DNA of 64,000 nt from Peteryoungia rhizophila (GCF_004912145.1 NZ_STGT01000005.1:310001-374000), one strand, 5' to 3'; counted from the first letter of the stretch, positions 50,252-61,902 are shown. Numbers and translations are program-made. The notes: generated from the sequence alone by a model not told the origin.

Positions 50252-50898
50252 GCGGAGTACTCCTCGTCCACGCCATCGAAACCCAGCATCTCCAGGTTTT
50301 TGGCGCCCTCCATCCCGAGAGGCTGGTGCGTGGCTGCAATTACGATGCCGCCCGCTTGCCGGTGCTGACGCACGAGTTCCTCAAACATCGTATCGGCCCG
50401 GCGGTCGAGCGCCGCCGTCGGCTCGTCGAGGATCCAGATCGGCCGGTGGGCGACCAGAAGCCGCGCCATGGCAAAGCGTCGTTGCTGGCCAGCAGAAAGA
50501 TAGCCGTAGGGGAGATGGGTAATGTCAGCCAGATCAACTGCTGCGGCCGCCTCTTCGACCTCGAGGCTGCGCCCTCCTGCAGTGTCACCGAGAAACAACT
50601 TCCAGAAGACGAGGTTTTCAGCGACCGTGAGTTCGCGCTTCATCCCATTGCGATGACCGAGGTAGTGGCTGAGCTCACCCGCCGGGCGCACTTCGTCGTC
50701 GCTGTGGCAAATGCAGACGGCACGCCCTGTTTCCGGACGAAGCAGGCCCGCGAGGACGCGCAACAATGTGGATTTCCCCGAGCCATTCCGCCCAGTGAGA
50801 ACCAACGCGTCTCCAGGACCCAACGTAAAGGAAACATTAACGAAAATCAGATCGTCGCCACGGCGCGCTGAGAGATTTTCGGCTTCGAGCCTGATCAT
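50248..50898 (-). CDS. ccmA: haem exporter ATP-binding protein CcmA
   Basis: A 216-residue ABC ATPase. Walker A is TGRNGSGKSTLL, the signature LSAGQQRRFAMARLL and Walker B WILDEPTAALD. It drives release of holo-CcmE. ATG 50898 starts the family; eleven further codons upstream lack similarity. First gene of the ccm operon; it is divergent from acnA across a 270-base region. Confidence 0.94.
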   Translation of the reverse strand: MIRLEAENLSARRGDDLIFVNVSFTLGPGDALVLTGRNGSGKSTLLRVLAGLLRPETGRAVCICHSDDEVRPAGELSHYLGHRNGMKRELTVAENLVFWKLFLGDTAGGRSLEVEEAAAAVDLADITHLPYGYLSAGQQRRFAMARLLVAHRPIWILDEPTAALDRRADTMFEELVRQHRQAGGIVIAATHQPLGMEGAKNLEMLGFDGVDEEYSA

Positions 50899-50972
50899 GG
50901 TCGCCTTCTGGCAGGATGAGGCCTGCCTCATAAAAAAATCCGATTTCGTCCTTCGTCGGTCTGGCGCCTTTC

Positions 50973-50989
50973 TTAGAAATTATCTATAA
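50973..50989. promoter_or_regulatory. possible Irr (iron-control) box between ccmA and acnA
   Basis: TTAGAAATTATCTATAA resembles the imperfect dyad of Rhizobiales iron-control elements (TTAGAA-N3-TTCTAA). The right half departs at two positions. It stands in AT-rich DNA between two iron-linked genes. Confidence 0.3.
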
Positions 50990-51168
50990 GACCTGCAACC
51001 ACGCCAGCGGCCGGCGTGAAGTTCATCCTTGTGCCGAACTTGGACATCGCGAGGAGCGATTTTCACGTGCGGACAGCGGAAATGGTCGTACCCGCATCCT
51101 GATGTGCATGAAGTGCATAGGCGTCCGCACGATTGTGTTGGCTATCAGAATATGCGGGGTTTCTATCC

Positions 51169-53862
<2,694 letters not shown>

Positions 53863-53884
53863 TAGGTCCAACACAACAGATGAA

Positions 53885-53912
53885 AAGCCGCCGGTCGCCC
53901 GGCGGCTTTTTT
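53885..53912 (+). terminator. rho-independent terminator of acnA
   Basis: Stem AAGCCGCCGG/CCGGCGGCTT with loop TCGC, followed by TTTT. Confidence 0.9.
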
Positions 53913-54020
53913 CGTTGCTGCAGGAATTGGACCGTTGACCAAAATTTCACCCCATCGTGACTTTGCGCTCAAGGGCGGAGAGGGTATCAGTGCAACGTTC
54001 AGGAAAGGCATGGCATCAGC

Positions 54021-54809
54021 ATGTTGCAGGCAAAGACGAGGACAGGGCGACGGAGGGCGTGTGCAAGGCTTGCTGCGCTATGCCTGGTACCGTTCATCGG
54101 GTTTTCAGCACCTGTAGCGAAAGCTGACGACTTTTCCACCCCGAAGGGTGTCGTCGAACTCTTCACCTCACAGGGCTGCCGCTCCTGCCCGCCGGCGGAT
54201 CGTGCCTTCGAGCAGTTGGTCCGCGAGGGCAAGGTCGTCGCGCTGTCTTATCATGTCGATTACTGGAACTACCTGGGCTGGGCCGACACACTGGCGACCA
54301 AGGAAAATACGGCCAGGCAATATGCCTACGCCAAGACCTTTGGCCGCAATGGTGTCTATACGCCCCAGGCCGTGTTGAACGGACGCGATCATCTGAAGGG
54401 CACAGATGCCGCTGAGGTCAATCGCCGGCTGGAACGCATGAATTCCAGCGGCAAGGGACTCGTCGTGCCGGTCACGGCATCTCGCCACGATGACCAGTTG
54501 GCAATCTCGATTGGCCAGGGTGCCGGCAAGGCAAATGTTGTGGTGGTGTATTTCCGCCAGAACCAGACAGTCGAGGTTCTGAAGGGCGAGAACCTCGGGC
54601 AGAGCCTGAGCTATTGGCACAGCGTGACCGACGTCCAAACTGTCGGAATGTGGGATGGCAAATCGCTTGATTTGACGCTTCCCGCCAAACCCATGGGCGA
54701 CGACAAGAGCGACGGCATCGCGATACTGCTGCAGGCGGCGGATGGCGCCGGCAATCCGTCGCGAATCATCGGCGCAACCGTCATGAAGACGACGCCAAAA
54801 ACACTCTGA
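54021..54809 (+). CDS. DUF1223 secreted thioredoxin-like protein
   Basis: A 262-residue exported protein. A basic n-region and hydrophobic core (RRRACARLAALCLVPFIGF) form a signal peptide with cleavage near PVAKADD. The family motif VVELFTSQGCRSCPPAD carries a CxxC in thioredoxin position, and HVDYWNYLGW and YTPQAVLNG follow. Function unknown; a periplasmic redox role is reasonable. It follows acnA by about 160 bases behind a terminator. Confidence 0.87.
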   Translation: MLQAKTRTGRRRACARLAALCLVPFIGFSAPVAKADDFSTPKGVVELFTSQGCRSCPPADRAFEQLVREGKVVALSYHVDYWNYLGWADTLATKENTARQYAYAKTFGRNGVYTPQAVLNGRDHLKGTDAAEVNRRLERMNSSGKGLVVPVTASRHDDQLAISIGQGAGKANVVVVYFRQNQTVEVLKGENLGQSLSYWHSVTDVQTVGMWDGKSLDLTLPAKPMGDDKSDGIAILLQAADGAGNPSRIIGATVMKTTPKTL

Positions 54810-54876
54810 TTGTCAGGATTGCTGGCTTGGTGTGGTCCGGCCCGGAAGCATTGGGGGGCTGGGGGTAAGGGGTCAA

Positions 54877-54911
54877 TGCGCCAGACCGGACCGTTTGGCG
54901 CACCGCGCCAA
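54877..54911. repeat. overlapping inverted repeats in convergent gap
   Basis: TGCGCCA (54877-54883), TTGGCGCA (54895-54902) and GCGCCAA (54905-54911): the middle element can pair with either flank, but not with both. It lies between the stop codons of the DUF1223 gene and dgoA. No T-run follows on either strand. Confidence 0.4.
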
Positions 54912-55078
54912 CCAAGTTAGTTATATTCTATCGCAAAAAACGGCGGCGGTATGTTCAAATTTGGGCACCGGCACAATAATCCGTTTCGGCGCGTGACAAG
55001 CGTCACAGCCGAGCAGGAAGCGGCGCCAGCCGCACGCAGCAGCCAGCGATACGGAACGTGAAAAACGGACGGGGTGGA

Positions 55079-55711
55079 TCAGGCCAAAAGCGCGTCGTAA
55101 GCTCGGACAGACTTCACGGCACGCTCGCCGATGACCTTCGCGTCATCACCCGGCTTGTAGAGGCTGGAGCCAAGTCCGAACGCCCGGACACCGACATTCC
55201 AATAATCCGCGAAGTTGGCATCTGAAACGCCACCGACAGCACCGAGAGGCAGATGCGGTGGCAAAATGGCCTTGATGGCGGAGATACCGCTCGGCCCGAG
55301 CACGCTGGCCGGGAAGAACTTCAATGCCGCTGCGCCACACTTGGCTGCGAGCAGAGCCTCGGTCGGCGTGAAGACGCCGGGCATCGCGACCATGCCGTGC
55401 GACACAGCGCGACGGATCACGTCGGGTTCGACATTCGGCGTGACCAGGAGGTTGCCGCCGACATCGTTCAGGCGGTCAACCTGGGCAACCTCCAGAACCG
55501 TCCCGGCGCCGATCAGGACATTCGCCGGAGCGCGTTTCCGTGCCTTCTCGATGGAGACGAAGGGATCCGGCGAATTCAATGGCACCTCGATCGCCTCGAA
55601 GCCTGCCTCAATCAGCACATCCACCGTCGCTTCGATTTCCTCCGGCTTGATGCCGCGCAGGATAGCAACGAGATTGCGGCGAAGCGCAGGCCAGGCGACG
55701 GAGGCGGTCAT
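55079..55711 (-). CDS. dgoA: 2-dehydro-3-deoxy-6-phosphogalactonate aldolase
   Basis: A 210-residue class I aldolase of the KDPG/KDPGal family that splits 2-keto-3-deoxy-6-phosphogalactonate into pyruvate and glyceraldehyde 3-phosphate. Conserved segments are AILRGIKPEE, the catalytic Glu in FEAIEVPLNSP, VLIGAGTVL, and the Schiff-base Lys in ALKFFPASVLG. The LNSP and FPA contexts fit the galactonate branch. ATG 55711 starts the family and follows dgoK by 4 bases. Last gene of the long sugar operon. Confidence 0.93.
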   Translation of the reverse strand: MTASVAWPALRRNLVAILRGIKPEEIEATVDVLIEAGFEAIEVPLNSPDPFVSIEKARKRAPANVLIGAGTVLEVAQVDRLNDVGGNLLVTPNVEPDVIRRAVSHGMVAMPGVFTPTEALLAAKCGAAALKFFPASVLGPSGISAIKAILPPHLPLGAVGGVSDANFADYWNVGVRAFGLGSSLYKPGDDAKVIGERAVKSVRAYDALLA

Positions 55712-55715
55712 GGGT

Positions 55716-56645
55716 TCAGTCCTTGAATTCGTGATCGAAGAGCGAAAGGGCGGATGCGAGCAGTCCACGGCGCACAAGCACCCCGCCATCCAGCAGCACA
55801 GCTTCCCCGCCGGCCTTGGAGAGGGCACGCGCATAAAGCCGCGTCAGCTTGCCCGTACCGATGAGATAGGCCTTGCCGTGGCGCAGGAGGTCATCTCTGA
55901 TGGCAGCGATCTCGGCGCCGATCAGGAGGCCGGAGAGGCGCGCTGCGGGATTGGTCCTGGTGTCGGATGCGAGCAAACCCTCGGCCCGGATGGAGAAGAG
56001 GACGGACGTTAAAGCAAAGCCGGGTGCGAGAGCCTGCGCGACAGCCGCATCGAAGATCTCAGGATCCGCCTCGGCGTCACCATCCTCAGGCACGGACAAG
56101 CGCAGGATCGATTGCCGGCTAATAAGGTTGAACAGTTCGCCTGTCATCACGGTGGAAAACCGGCGAACCTGTCCGTCCTCCACCAGCGCCCATTTCGAAT
56201 GAGTGCCCGGCAGGCAGAAGAGGGCGTTGTCCAGCCCCTGATCCAGAGCGCCGGCGAGTTGTGTTTCCTCGCCCCTCATCACGTCGTAGGCGCCGCCCTC
56301 GCGCTGGCAGACACCGGGCAAAATATAGACGGGACGATTGACGCCTTCCGGCTGGACGGCATGCTGGAAGAGTCCAACGAGCGGAGCAGGGGTCTCCACA
56401 TAGGGCGCTTCACGCCAGCCGGTGCGAGCACCCGCCATGCCGGCGATGACCACCGGCAGATCCGGTGATGCACCAAGCGCGGTAAGATGCCCTTCGAGCA
56501 CGGCGGGATAGGCAGCCCTGTCGAGGCTGCCCATACCCTCCGCAGATTGCCGTTCACCGATTACCCCGCCCTGGCTGTCAACGAGCCAGAGCCGAAGGTT
56601 GCTGGTGCCCCAGTCGACGAGCGCGGCAAACGGTGATGCAGTCAC
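55716..56645 (-). CDS. dgoK: 2-dehydro-3-deoxygalactonokinase
   Basis: A 309-residue kinase that phosphorylates 2-keto-3-deoxygalactonate at C6. The ATP-binding opening is LVDWGTSNLRLWLVD; IAGMAGARTGW, LPGTHSKWALV and the C-terminal LIGTGKLTRLYARAL are family marks. Its product is the substrate of DgoA. The gene follows the semialdehyde dehydrogenase gene by 9 bases. Confidence 0.94.
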   Translation of the reverse strand: MTASPFAALVDWGTSNLRLWLVDSQGGVIGERQSAEGMGSLDRAAYPAVLEGHLTALGASPDLPVVIAGMAGARTGWREAPYVETPAPLVGLFQHAVQPEGVNRPVYILPGVCQREGGAYDVMRGEETQLAGALDQGLDNALFCLPGTHSKWALVEDGQVRRFSTVMTGELFNLISRQSILRLSVPEDGDAEADPEIFDAAVAQALAPGFALTSVLFSIRAEGLLASDTRTNPAARLSGLLIGAEIAAIRDDLLRHGKAYLIGTGKLTRLYARALSKAGGEAVLLDGGVLVRRGLLASALSLFDHEFKD

Positions 56646-56654
56646 GGCATGTCC

Positions 56655-58169
56655 TCAGGCGAGATCGGTCGGCAGAAGCGCCGCCGGGATGTCCTGGAAG
56701 CAGACCGGCCGCAGGAAGCGACGGATCGAGAGCGTGCCGACAGACGTGGCACCAAAGTTCGTCGACGCCGGGTAGGGGCCACCGTGAACCATGGAATCAG
56801 CCACTTCGACACCCGTCGGGAAGCCGTTGGCGAGCACGCGACCAGCCTTGCGCTCCAGGATCGGCATCAGGCGCTTGCCGAGAGCTTCGTCACCGGCGTC
56901 AACATGCAGGGAAGCCGTAAGCTGACCCTGCAGGCTGCGTGCCATCGCCACCATTTCGTCTTCGCTCTCAGCGATCACGATCAGACCGAGCGGTCCAAAG
57001 ACTTCCTCGCCGAGCACGTGGTTGTCGAGCCAGTCCTTCGCGGTGGTCTGGAAGAGATACGGCGTTGCATTGCGAAGATCGCAGGTCGAGGTGAGCACGG
57101 AACGCACACCTTCGGTGCCGGCAATCCGGGTCGCGCCATCGCGGTAAGCCTTGGCGATACCATCGGTCAGCATGGTCTGCGGACCAACGCCGGACAAGGC
57201 CTCGGTTGCCGTTTCGACGAACTTGTCAGCGTCTGGGCCCTTGAGCAGAACGACGATGCCCGGATTGGTGCAGAACTGGCCAGCGCCCATGGTGAGCGAT
57301 CCGACCCAGCCCTTGGCGATGGCTTCGCCACGGGTGGCGATGGCCTTGGGCAGCATGAACATCGGATTGACCGAGCCGAGCTCACCGAAGAACGGGATCG
57401 GCTCCGGACGCTGGGCGCAGAGATCGAAGAGCGCGCGACCGCCGCCGAGCGACCCGGTGAAACCGACGGCCTTGAGCAGCGGATGCTGAACGAGGGCCTG
57501 GCCCACGTCGCGGCTGCCGCCGTGAACCAGCGAGAAGACGCCCGGATGAACGCCGCAACGCTTGATGGCGGCATCGATGGCGGAAGCCACGATTTCACCC
57601 GTGCCCGGATGGGCATCATGCGCCTTGACCACGACGGGGCAGCCGGCTGCCAGCGCAGCGGCTGTATCGCCACCAGCCGTGGAAAAGGCGAGCGGGAAGT
57701 TGGAGGCACCAAAGACGGCGACCGGGCCGATCGGACGCTGGACCATCTTCAGGTCAGGACGCGGCAGCGGCTTGCGATCGGGCAGTGCTTCGTCATGACG
57801 ACGGTCGAGATAGTCGCCCTTGCGGATATGCGCTGCGAAGAGGCGAAGCTGGCCGACGGTGCGGCCGCGCTCGCCGATCAGGCGTGCTTCCGGCAGACCG
57901 GTTTCCTGGGAGCCGATCTCGGTGATCGCATCACCACGGGCATCGATTTCCTCGGCGATGGCGTCGAGGAAGGCGGCACGCTCTTCGCGGGTCGAATAGG
58001 CATAGGTTTCAAATGCCTCTTCAGCGGCCTTCACCGCCTGATCGACCAGGGCAGGGGTGCCCTTGGAGAAGGTGTGGGAGGAGCCCGTGGCAGGCGACGA
58101 AGTGAAAGTATCCGTGCTGGCAATCCAGTTGCCGGCAATCAGGTGTTTTCCAGTCGGTGTATAGGCCAT
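56655..58169 (-). CDS. alpha-ketoglutaric semialdehyde dehydrogenase
   Basis: A 504-residue NADP-type aldehyde dehydrogenase. The catalytic Cys is in MGAGQFCTNPG and the general-base Glu in FFGELGSVNP; GPVAVFGASNFPLAFSTAGGD is the group-specific loop of 2,5-dioxopentanoate (ketoglutarate semialdehyde) dehydrogenases. It would give 2-oxoglutarate at the end of the non-phosphorylating pentose route. AGGAGG lies ten bases before ATG 58169. Downstream of the sugar dehydrogenase gene by 21 bases. Confidence 0.9.
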   Translation of the reverse strand: MAYTPTGKHLIAGNWIASTDTFTSSPATGSSHTFSKGTPALVDQAVKAAEEAFETYAYSTREERAAFLDAIAEEIDARGDAITEIGSQETGLPEARLIGERGRTVGQLRLFAAHIRKGDYLDRRHDEALPDRKPLPRPDLKMVQRPIGPVAVFGASNFPLAFSTAGGDTAAALAAGCPVVVKAHDAHPGTGEIVASAIDAAIKRCGVHPGVFSLVHGGSRDVGQALVQHPLLKAVGFTGSLGGGRALFDLCAQRPEPIPFFGELGSVNPMFMLPKAIATRGEAIAKGWVGSLTMGAGQFCTNPGIVVLLKGPDADKFVETATEALSGVGPQTMLTDGIAKAYRDGATRIAGTEGVRSVLTSTCDLRNATPYLFQTTAKDWLDNHVLGEEVFGPLGLIVIAESEDEMVAMARSLQGQLTASLHVDAGDEALGKRLMPILERKAGRVLANGFPTGVEVADSMVHGGPYPASTNFGATSVGTLSIRRFLRPVCFQDIPAALLPTDLA

Positions 58170-58190
58170 GGGATGGGCCTCCTTTTGATG

Positions 58191-59120
58191 TCAGTCTTCG
58201 AAGTGAGCGACGACTTTCCGTTCCCCGCAAAGGAACGAATCCGCCACGATGCGCAGCGGCTGATAGTCGGTGTCGCTCTGGCGGGAGCGGATGAGGTGGG
58301 CGAAGCGTTCGTAGATTCCCGCATATTCGCGGTCCGGGCCGGACGCCTGTTCCTTACCCCCGATATAGAGTTCCGAGCCGCCCTTTGAAAGGCGCAGCTC
58401 ACCGGCATTCGTCTGGACTGTGATATCCCACGTCTGCGGCCCTTCCTGTCGCCAGTCGAATTCGGCCGAGATTGGCGCGCCTTCGACGGTCCGCATGGCG
58501 ATGGAAGCGGCGATCGGCTGCTTCTTGTTTTCGGGGAACTCCAGGGTGGATTTTTGCACCATGATGTGGCCGGGCACGATCTCCGTCAGGATGGAGAGTG
58601 CGTTGATACCCGGATCGAAAACGCCGAAGCCACCCGGTTCCCAGATCCAGGCCTGGCCGGGATGCCAACGGCGCACGTCTTCCTTCCAGACGATCGAGAT
58701 CGACTGGATGACCTTGTCCGACAGCCACTGCTTGGCAGGCTCGACACCAAGGGCAAAGCGCGAATGCCAGGTCGCAAACAACGTCACGCCAGCCTTGGCA
58801 GCAAGCTCGGTCAGAGCCTCTGCCTCGCCCAACGTGGTCGCCGGAGGCTTCTCCATCAGGACATGGCGGCCCGCTGCAATTGCAGCCTTTGCCATGTCGA
58901 AGCGCACTTCAGGCGGCGTGCAGAGCGACACGACCTTGATGTCCGGACGCGCGGCCAGAAACGCATCGAAGTCGGTGAAGTTCTCGGCACCCTCGACCTT
59001 GCCGTGACGGCTGACGCCAACGGCAACGACAAAGTCTTGACCGCCTTCAATCGACGGGATGTGCTGGTCGCGTGCGATCTTGCCGATGCCGACAAGCGCG
59101 AGCGGAATACGATCTGCCAT
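58191..59120 (-). CDS. galactose/arabinose 1-dehydrogenase (Gfo/Idh/MocA family)
   Basis: A 309-residue NAD(P)-dependent dehydrogenase. The Rossmann motif GIGKIARDQHIPSI and the conserved EKPPATTLGEAEAL with its catalytic-region Lys-Pro are clear, and DVRRWHPGQAWIWEPGGFGVFDPG resembles D-galactose/L-arabinose 1-dehydrogenases, which share the C3-C4 stereochemistry of the two sugars. It would produce galactono- or arabinono-lactone. ATG 59120 has GAGGA eight bases upstream. It starts 11 bases after the dehydratase gene. No lactonase gene is in the window. Confidence 0.88.
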   Translation of the reverse strand: MADRIPLALVGIGKIARDQHIPSIEGGQDFVVAVGVSRHGKVEGAENFTDFDAFLAARPDIKVVSLCTPPEVRFDMAKAAIAAGRHVLMEKPPATTLGEAEALTELAAKAGVTLFATWHSRFALGVEPAKQWLSDKVIQSISIVWKEDVRRWHPGQAWIWEPGGFGVFDPGINALSILTEIVPGHIMVQKSTLEFPENKKQPIAASIAMRTVEGAPISAEFDWRQEGPQTWDITVQTNAGELRLSKGGSELYIGGKEQASGPDREYAGIYERFAHLIRSRQSDTDYQPLRIVADSFLCGERKVVAHFED

Positions 59121-59131
59121 CGTCAAGGTCC

Positions 59132-60877
59132 TCAGTGTGCGTCCTTGCCGACCGGCGAACCGCGGCAGCCCTTCAGGAAGTCGAAGTCGGCACCGGTATC
59201 GGCACCCTCGACGTGATCATGGAAGAGCTTGGCATAGCCGCTTGCCGGCGGCTCGACCGGCGGACGCCAATCGGCGAGACGGCGCTGCATTTCCTCGTCC
59301 GAGATGTCGAGATGCACGCGACGGGCTTCGACATCGACTTCGATGAAGTCGCCATTCTTGACGATAGCGAGCGGGCCACCACGCGCCGCTTCCGGCGACG
59401 TGTGCAACAGAACAGTGCCGTAGGCGGTACCGGACATGCGCGCATCGGAGATGCGGACCATGTCGGTGATGCCCTTGCGCAGGACCTTTGGCGGCAGACC
59501 CATGTTGCCGACTTCGGCCATACCCGGATAGCCGCGCGGACCGCAGTATTTGAGGACCATGACGCAGGTTTCGTCGATATCGAGCGCCTCGTCGTTGATC
59601 TTCGCCTTGTAGTCATCGATGTCTTCGAAGACGACGGCGCGGCCGCGATGCTTCATCAGATGCGCGGAAGCGGCCGACGGCTTCAACACGCAGCCCTTCG
59701 GCGCGAGATTGCCGCGCAGAACGACGATACCGCCCTGCTGGGTCAGTGCCTTCTCGACCGGGAGGATAACATCCTCGTTCCAGTTGCGAACGTCCTTGAC
59801 CTCGTCCCAGATGCTTTCGCCGGAGACGGTGATCGCATCCTTGTTGAGCTTGCCGGCTTCGCCGAGACGCTTGATGACGACGGGGAGACCGCCGGCATAG
59901 AAGAACTCTTCCATCAGGTACTTGCCCGACGGCATCAGGTTGACGATCGTCGGGATGTCGCGGCCAAGGCGGTCCCAGTCGTCGAGCGTCAGATCGATGC
60001 CGACGCGGCCAGCCATGGCCAGGATATGAACGACGGCATTGGTCGAGCCGCCGATCGCACCGTTGACGCGGATGGCGTTCTCGAAGGCTTCCTTGGTCAT
60101 GATATCGGAGGGCTTCAGGTCGTCCTTGACCATCTGCACGATGCGGCGACCGGAAAGCTGAGCCATCACCTTGCGGCGGCTGTCGACAGCCGGGATAGCG
60201 GCGTTGCCAGAGAGCGCCATGCCGAGGGCTTCAACCATCGACGCCATGGTCGAGGCCGTGCCCATCGTGTTGCAGGTGCCGCTGGAGCGGGACATCGAGG
60301 CTTCGGCTTCGACGAACTCTTCCTGGGTCATCTCGCCAGCCTTTACGGCTTCGGAGAATTTCCACAGATGCGTGCCGGAACCGACGCGCTCGCCGCGGAA
60401 ATAGCCGTTCAGCATCGGGCCACCGGTGACGACTATCGAGGGAATGTCGGTCGATGCAGCGCCCATGACGAGCGACGGAGTCGTCTTGTCGCAGCCGACG
60501 AGCAGCACGGCACCATCGATCGGCTGGCCGCGCATGGCTTCCTCGACCGCAAGGGCAGCCAGGTTGCGATACATCATCGCCGTCGGACGGAAGGTGTTTT
60601 CTGACGCCGAGAACACCGGAACTTCGACCGGGAAGCCACCGGCTTCCCAGACCCCGGCCTTCACCTTTTCAGCGAGCTCACGCAGGTGGCCGTTGCACGG
60701 TGTGAGGTCGGACCAGGTATTCAGGATGCCAATGACCGGGCGACCGTCGAACAGGTCGTGCGGGTGGCCCTGGTTCTTCATCCAGCCACGATGATAGATC
60801 GTGTCGCGGGATGTCCCACCATACCAGTGCTGGGATCTCAGTTGGCGCGGCCAGGCCGCCGGTTTGAACTTGCTCAT
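59132..60877 (-). CDS. sugar-acid dehydratase, L-arabinonate/D-galactonate type (IlvD/Edd)
   Basis: A 581-residue Fe-S dehydratase. Likely cluster cysteines are in DLTPCNGHL, VGCDKTTPS and SSGTCNTMGTAS; the GAIGGSTNAVVH and RISDARMSGTAYG segments are family marks. The length and N-terminus (LRSQHWYGGTSRD) match rhizobial L-arabinonate dehydratase rather than IlvD or Edd. These enzymes also accept D-galactonate and D-fuconate, so one protein could serve both branches of the operon. It lies between gguC and the sugar dehydrogenase gene. Confidence 0.9.
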   Translation of the reverse strand: MSKFKPAAWPRQLRSQHWYGGTSRDTIYHRGWMKNQGHPHDLFDGRPVIGILNTWSDLTPCNGHLRELAEKVKAGVWEAGGFPVEVPVFSASENTFRPTAMMYRNLAALAVEEAMRGQPIDGAVLLVGCDKTTPSLVMGAASTDIPSIVVTGGPMLNGYFRGERVGSGTHLWKFSEAVKAGEMTQEEFVEAEASMSRSSGTCNTMGTASTMASMVEALGMALSGNAAIPAVDSRRKVMAQLSGRRIVQMVKDDLKPSDIMTKEAFENAIRVNGAIGGSTNAVVHILAMAGRVGIDLTLDDWDRLGRDIPTIVNLMPSGKYLMEEFFYAGGLPVVIKRLGEAGKLNKDAITVSGESIWDEVKDVRNWNEDVILPVEKALTQQGGIVVLRGNLAPKGCVLKPSAASAHLMKHRGRAVVFEDIDDYKAKINDEALDIDETCVMVLKYCGPRGYPGMAEVGNMGLPPKVLRKGITDMVRISDARMSGTAYGTVLLHTSPEAARGGPLAIVKNGDFIEVDVEARRVHLDISDEEMQRRLADWRPPVEPPASGYAKLFHDHVEGADTGADFDFLKGCRGSPVGKDAH

Positions 60878-60926
60878 GGCTTTCGTCCTGTCTCTGGGAA
60901 ATGGGCGGGTCGGTTGACCGATCCGC

Positions 60927-61892
60927 TCAGAGCATCTTCACCTTGACGGTCTCTGCGGCAGCCTTTGCCAGGCGGTTGCGCAGTGGAAGACCGAATTGCG
61001 GGGACTCGATTTCGAAGACATCGCCTTCTTGCGTGACGAATCCATCCGCGACGGAAAGCGTAGCCGTCCCGTACATGTGGACATGCAGGTCGCCCGGCTG
61101 GCAGAACAGCGCATACTTGAAGTGGTGATACTCCAGGTTCGCGATCGTGTGGGACATGTTGGCCTCACCCGAGAGGAACGGCTTCTCCCAGACAGTCTGG
61201 CCCGCGCGGATGATGCGCGAGGTGCCTTCGACGTGGTCAGGCAGAGCGCCGACACGCAGTTCCGGGCCGAAGGACGCCGGACGCAGCTTGGAGTGGGCGA
61301 GGAAGAGGTAGTTGATCTTCTCGGTCACGTGGTCGGAGAATTCGTTGGCGACGGAGAAGCCCAAGCGATGCGCGGTGCCGTCCTCACCGATGATGTAGTA
61401 ACCGGCCATTTCCGGCTCTTCGCCACCATCGAGCGCGAAGGACGGCGAGACGAGGTCGTCTCCCGGCGCCACAGCGTTGAAACCATTGCCCTTGTAGAAC
61501 CATTCGGGCTGGACGCCGATTTCGCCGGGCTTCGGCTTGCCGCCTTCCATGCCCATCCGGAACATCTTCATCGAGTCGCTCATGCCGGCCGTATCGGCAT
61601 GCATATTGTCGCGTGCGGAGGCTGAACCCGTGTGGGTGAGGCCCGTGCCCGTCAGGTACATGTGCGCCGGATCCGGATGGCGAACCGGGCAGTCGAGCTT
61701 GCCTTCGGCAGCAAGGGCCATCAGGTCGACCGCGTCGCCTGCACCCTGCTTTTCGATCAGGTTTGCGACGCTGGTCCCGGCGGCAATCGCCGCCTTGGCC
61801 AGATCGTAGGTGGTGGTGTAGCCCGGGACAAGGCGCGCGGCCTCGCCCTGGCGGCAAATGACGCCGCCAGTCTTCAATTGCGAGAGAAACAT
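60927..61892 (-). CDS. gguC: GguC, fumarylacetoacetate-hydrolase-fold protein (AraD1 family)
   Basis: A 321-residue protein of the FAH superfamily, recognised as GguC from the Agrobacterium chvE-gguAB locus. Segments include TGTGLTHTGSASARDNMH, GYYIIGEDG, FSVANEFSDHVTEKINYL and the metal-region AHSKLRPASFGPELRVG. Biochemical activity of GguC is not settled to my knowledge. Here it lies between the transporter and the sugar-acid dehydratase. No other 2-keto-3-deoxy-L-arabonate dehydratase is present in the operon, so that reaction, or a related one on 2-keto-3-deoxy acids, is the leading hypothesis. GAGGA precedes ATG 61892. The gap to gguB is 10 bases. Confidence 0.85.
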   Translation of the reverse strand: MFLSQLKTGGVICRQGEAARLVPGYTTTYDLAKAAIAAGTSVANLIEKQGAGDAVDLMALAAEGKLDCPVRHPDPAHMYLTGTGLTHTGSASARDNMHADTAGMSDSMKMFRMGMEGGKPKPGEIGVQPEWFYKGNGFNAVAPGDDLVSPSFALDGGEEPEMAGYYIIGEDGTAHRLGFSVANEFSDHVTEKINYLFLAHSKLRPASFGPELRVGALPDHVEGTSRIIRAGQTVWEKPFLSGEANMSHTIANLEYHHFKYALFCQPGDLHVHMYGTATLSVADGFVTQEGDVFEIESPQFGLPLRNRLAKAAAETVKVKML

Positions 61893-61902
61893 AAGCTTAT
61901 CC

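Noticed and set aside
56649-58388. 579-codon plus-strand frame opposite the semialdehyde dehydrogenase gene
   Set aside because: It runs across the end of one real gene and the start of another on the opposite strand and has no domain; the minus strand has catalytic Cys and Glu motifs.
59072-60604. 510-codon plus-strand frame opposite the sugar-acid dehydratase
   Set aside because: A shadow of the dehydratase; no motif or ribosome-binding site.
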